From contig NZ_KB911599.1 of NCBI RefSeq assembly GCF_000383615.1, positions 1 to 48,399 on the forward strand: DNA of 48,399 nt, read 5' to 3'. Both the position numbers and the translations under genes were made by a program. Below the pieces are notes generated by a model, which worked only from the letters and a program-made list of their open reading frames with translations, did not search any database and was not told where the DNA came from. Shown in pieces: positions 47,799-48,399 of this stretch (positions within the stretch are counted from its first letter, which is position 1; each line of letters opens with the position of its first letter). Origin of the DNA: Streptomyces canus 299MFChir4.1. Lineage in GTDB: Bacteria > Actinomycetota > Actinomycetes > Streptomycetales > Streptomycetaceae.

Positions 47799-48399
47799 GT
47801 GGCGGGCGAGTCCCCCGACAGGTCGAAGCAGCGCGAGTCGTCGGCAGAACCGACGTCGGGGAGCGCGAGTCCGGTTCCCGAGGCGAGGAGTTCCGCACCC
47901 GATCCCCGGCTCGCGGTGGCACGGGAGTCGATCTCTCTCGGAGGCGTCGACACGGCCACGAGGGTCTTCTCGGTACGTGATCTCCCGAAGACCGCCGACG
48001 AGAGCCCCGCAGAGGCTGGAACGGACGGTCCCGGCACCGGGGAGCCCGAGGACGCCCCTTCGGCCACAGAGGAGCGCCCAGAGGCCCCCGAGGACGCCTC
48101 ACCGGCGGACGACGACCCGGCGACGGCGGACGGCCCGAAGGACGGGGGCCCGGCGGAGGGGCCGAAGGACTCCGGCACGGCCGAGGACTCGGGCTCCGGT
48201 GCGACTGAGGACTCGGACGGCTCCGGCACGGCCGAGGGCTCCAGTGCGGCTGACGGCCCGGACGACTCCGGCACTGCCGAGCGCTCGCCTGACGCGGGCA
48301 CGGCGGAGGGGTCCGAGGACTCCGGGGCGGCCGAAGGGTCGGACGACGCGGGCACGGCGAAGGCTCCGGAGGACACGGACCCGGCGAAGACCCCTGACG
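47799..48399 (+). CDS. Start of a long acidic low-complexity protein, cut by window end
   Basis: An open frame begins at GTG 47799, five bases after GGAGGAGG, and continues past the window end. It reads VAGESPDRSKQRESSAEPTS, then GGVDTATRVFSVRDLPK, followed by about 130 residues of Asp/Glu/Gly/Ala/Pro/Ser repeats (such as EDSGTAEGS). From memory this is how cytoplasmic N-termini of some Streptomyces D-alanyl-D-alanine carboxypeptidases look, but the catalytic part is outside the window, so I make no firm claim. The in-frame ATG at 47784 is less likely. Open frames on the minus strand here are its shadow. Confidence 0.7.
   Translation, partial: MAGESPDRSKQRESSAEPTSGSASPVPEARSSAPDPRLAVARESISLGGVDTATRVFSVRDLPKTADESPAEAGTDGPGTGEPEDAPSATEERPEAPEDASPADDDPATADGPKDGGPAEGPKDSGTAEDSGSGATEDSDGSGTAEGSSAADGPDDSGTAERSPDAGTAEGSEDSGAAEGSDDAGTAKAPEDTDPAKTPD

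Noticed and set aside
1..48399. CRISPR array or biosynthetic gene cluster
   Set aside because: No regularly spaced repeats with unique spacers, no cas genes, and no PKS/NRPS/terpene or RiPP core enzymes were seen.

Overview
The window reads as chromosomal DNA of a Streptomyces (very high G+C, GTG/TTG starts, DUF397/DUF5753 regulators, SpoIIE-type phosphatase, an HrdD-type sigma factor next to a fructose PTS operon as I recall it from S. coelicolor). It is a conserved chromosomal backbone interrupted by one integrated mobile element, followed by an accessory stretch rich in broken genes.

Left backbone (1-19393). A lipoprotein L,D-transpeptidase, a DUF6227 protein and a small membrane protein precede a fructose operon on the minus strand (fruR-fruK-fruA). 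Next come a drug-efflux MFS with a divergent WYL regulator, the hrdD sigma factor with a textbook sigma-R-type promoter, a phosphinothricin-acetyltransferase-like GNAT, an extradiol dioxygenase divergent from a MarR regulator, a second DHA2-type MFS behind a TetR regulator with two matching operators, a secreted M6 metalloprotease, and an unusual tandem IclR regulator. A response-regulator relic sits just before tRNA-Arg(CCT).

Mobile element (19425-33985). A 46-bp direct repeat made of the 3' half of tRNA-Arg bounds a 14.6-kb element. Its backbone is integrase + XRE regulator (minus strand), a divergent excisionase-like protein, a DUF3631 ATPase, a DUF2637/SpdB-like membrane protein, MobC and a relaxase. 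No TraB/FtsK translocase is visible, so I read it as an integrative mobilizable element rather than a classical self-transmissible actinomycete ICE. Its right third is a cargo block: four DUF5994 paralogues, a SpoIIE/PPM-type phosphatase, a STAS anti-anti-sigma-like protein and a small membrane protein. Three of the DUF5994 genes share a similar promoter plus a 98-99-nt leader, and the fourth shares the promoter box. This is the best candidate for an undescribed system here. Two decayed genes (a serine hydrolase and an acetyltransferase) lie between the first two DUF5994 genes.

Right side (33986-48399). Directly outside attR are the old tRNA terminator, a decayed second integrase and the tail of an S8 peptidase, which suggests repeated use of this tRNA site. 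Then follow helR (a HelD-like RNA-polymerase ATPase) with a rifamycin-associated element upstream; a two-gene xylan operon (GH11 xylanase + CE4 deacetylase) with several CGAA-type boxes; a phage-lysin relic; a DUF2235 hydrolase with an XRE-DUF5753/DUF397 pair; a frameshifted MFS divergent from an ArsR-type regulator that overlaps a glutathione peroxidase gene; a second DUF397/XRE-DUF5753 pair; a GPP34 protein; and the start of a long acidic, Pro/Gly/Asp-rich protein that runs off the window.
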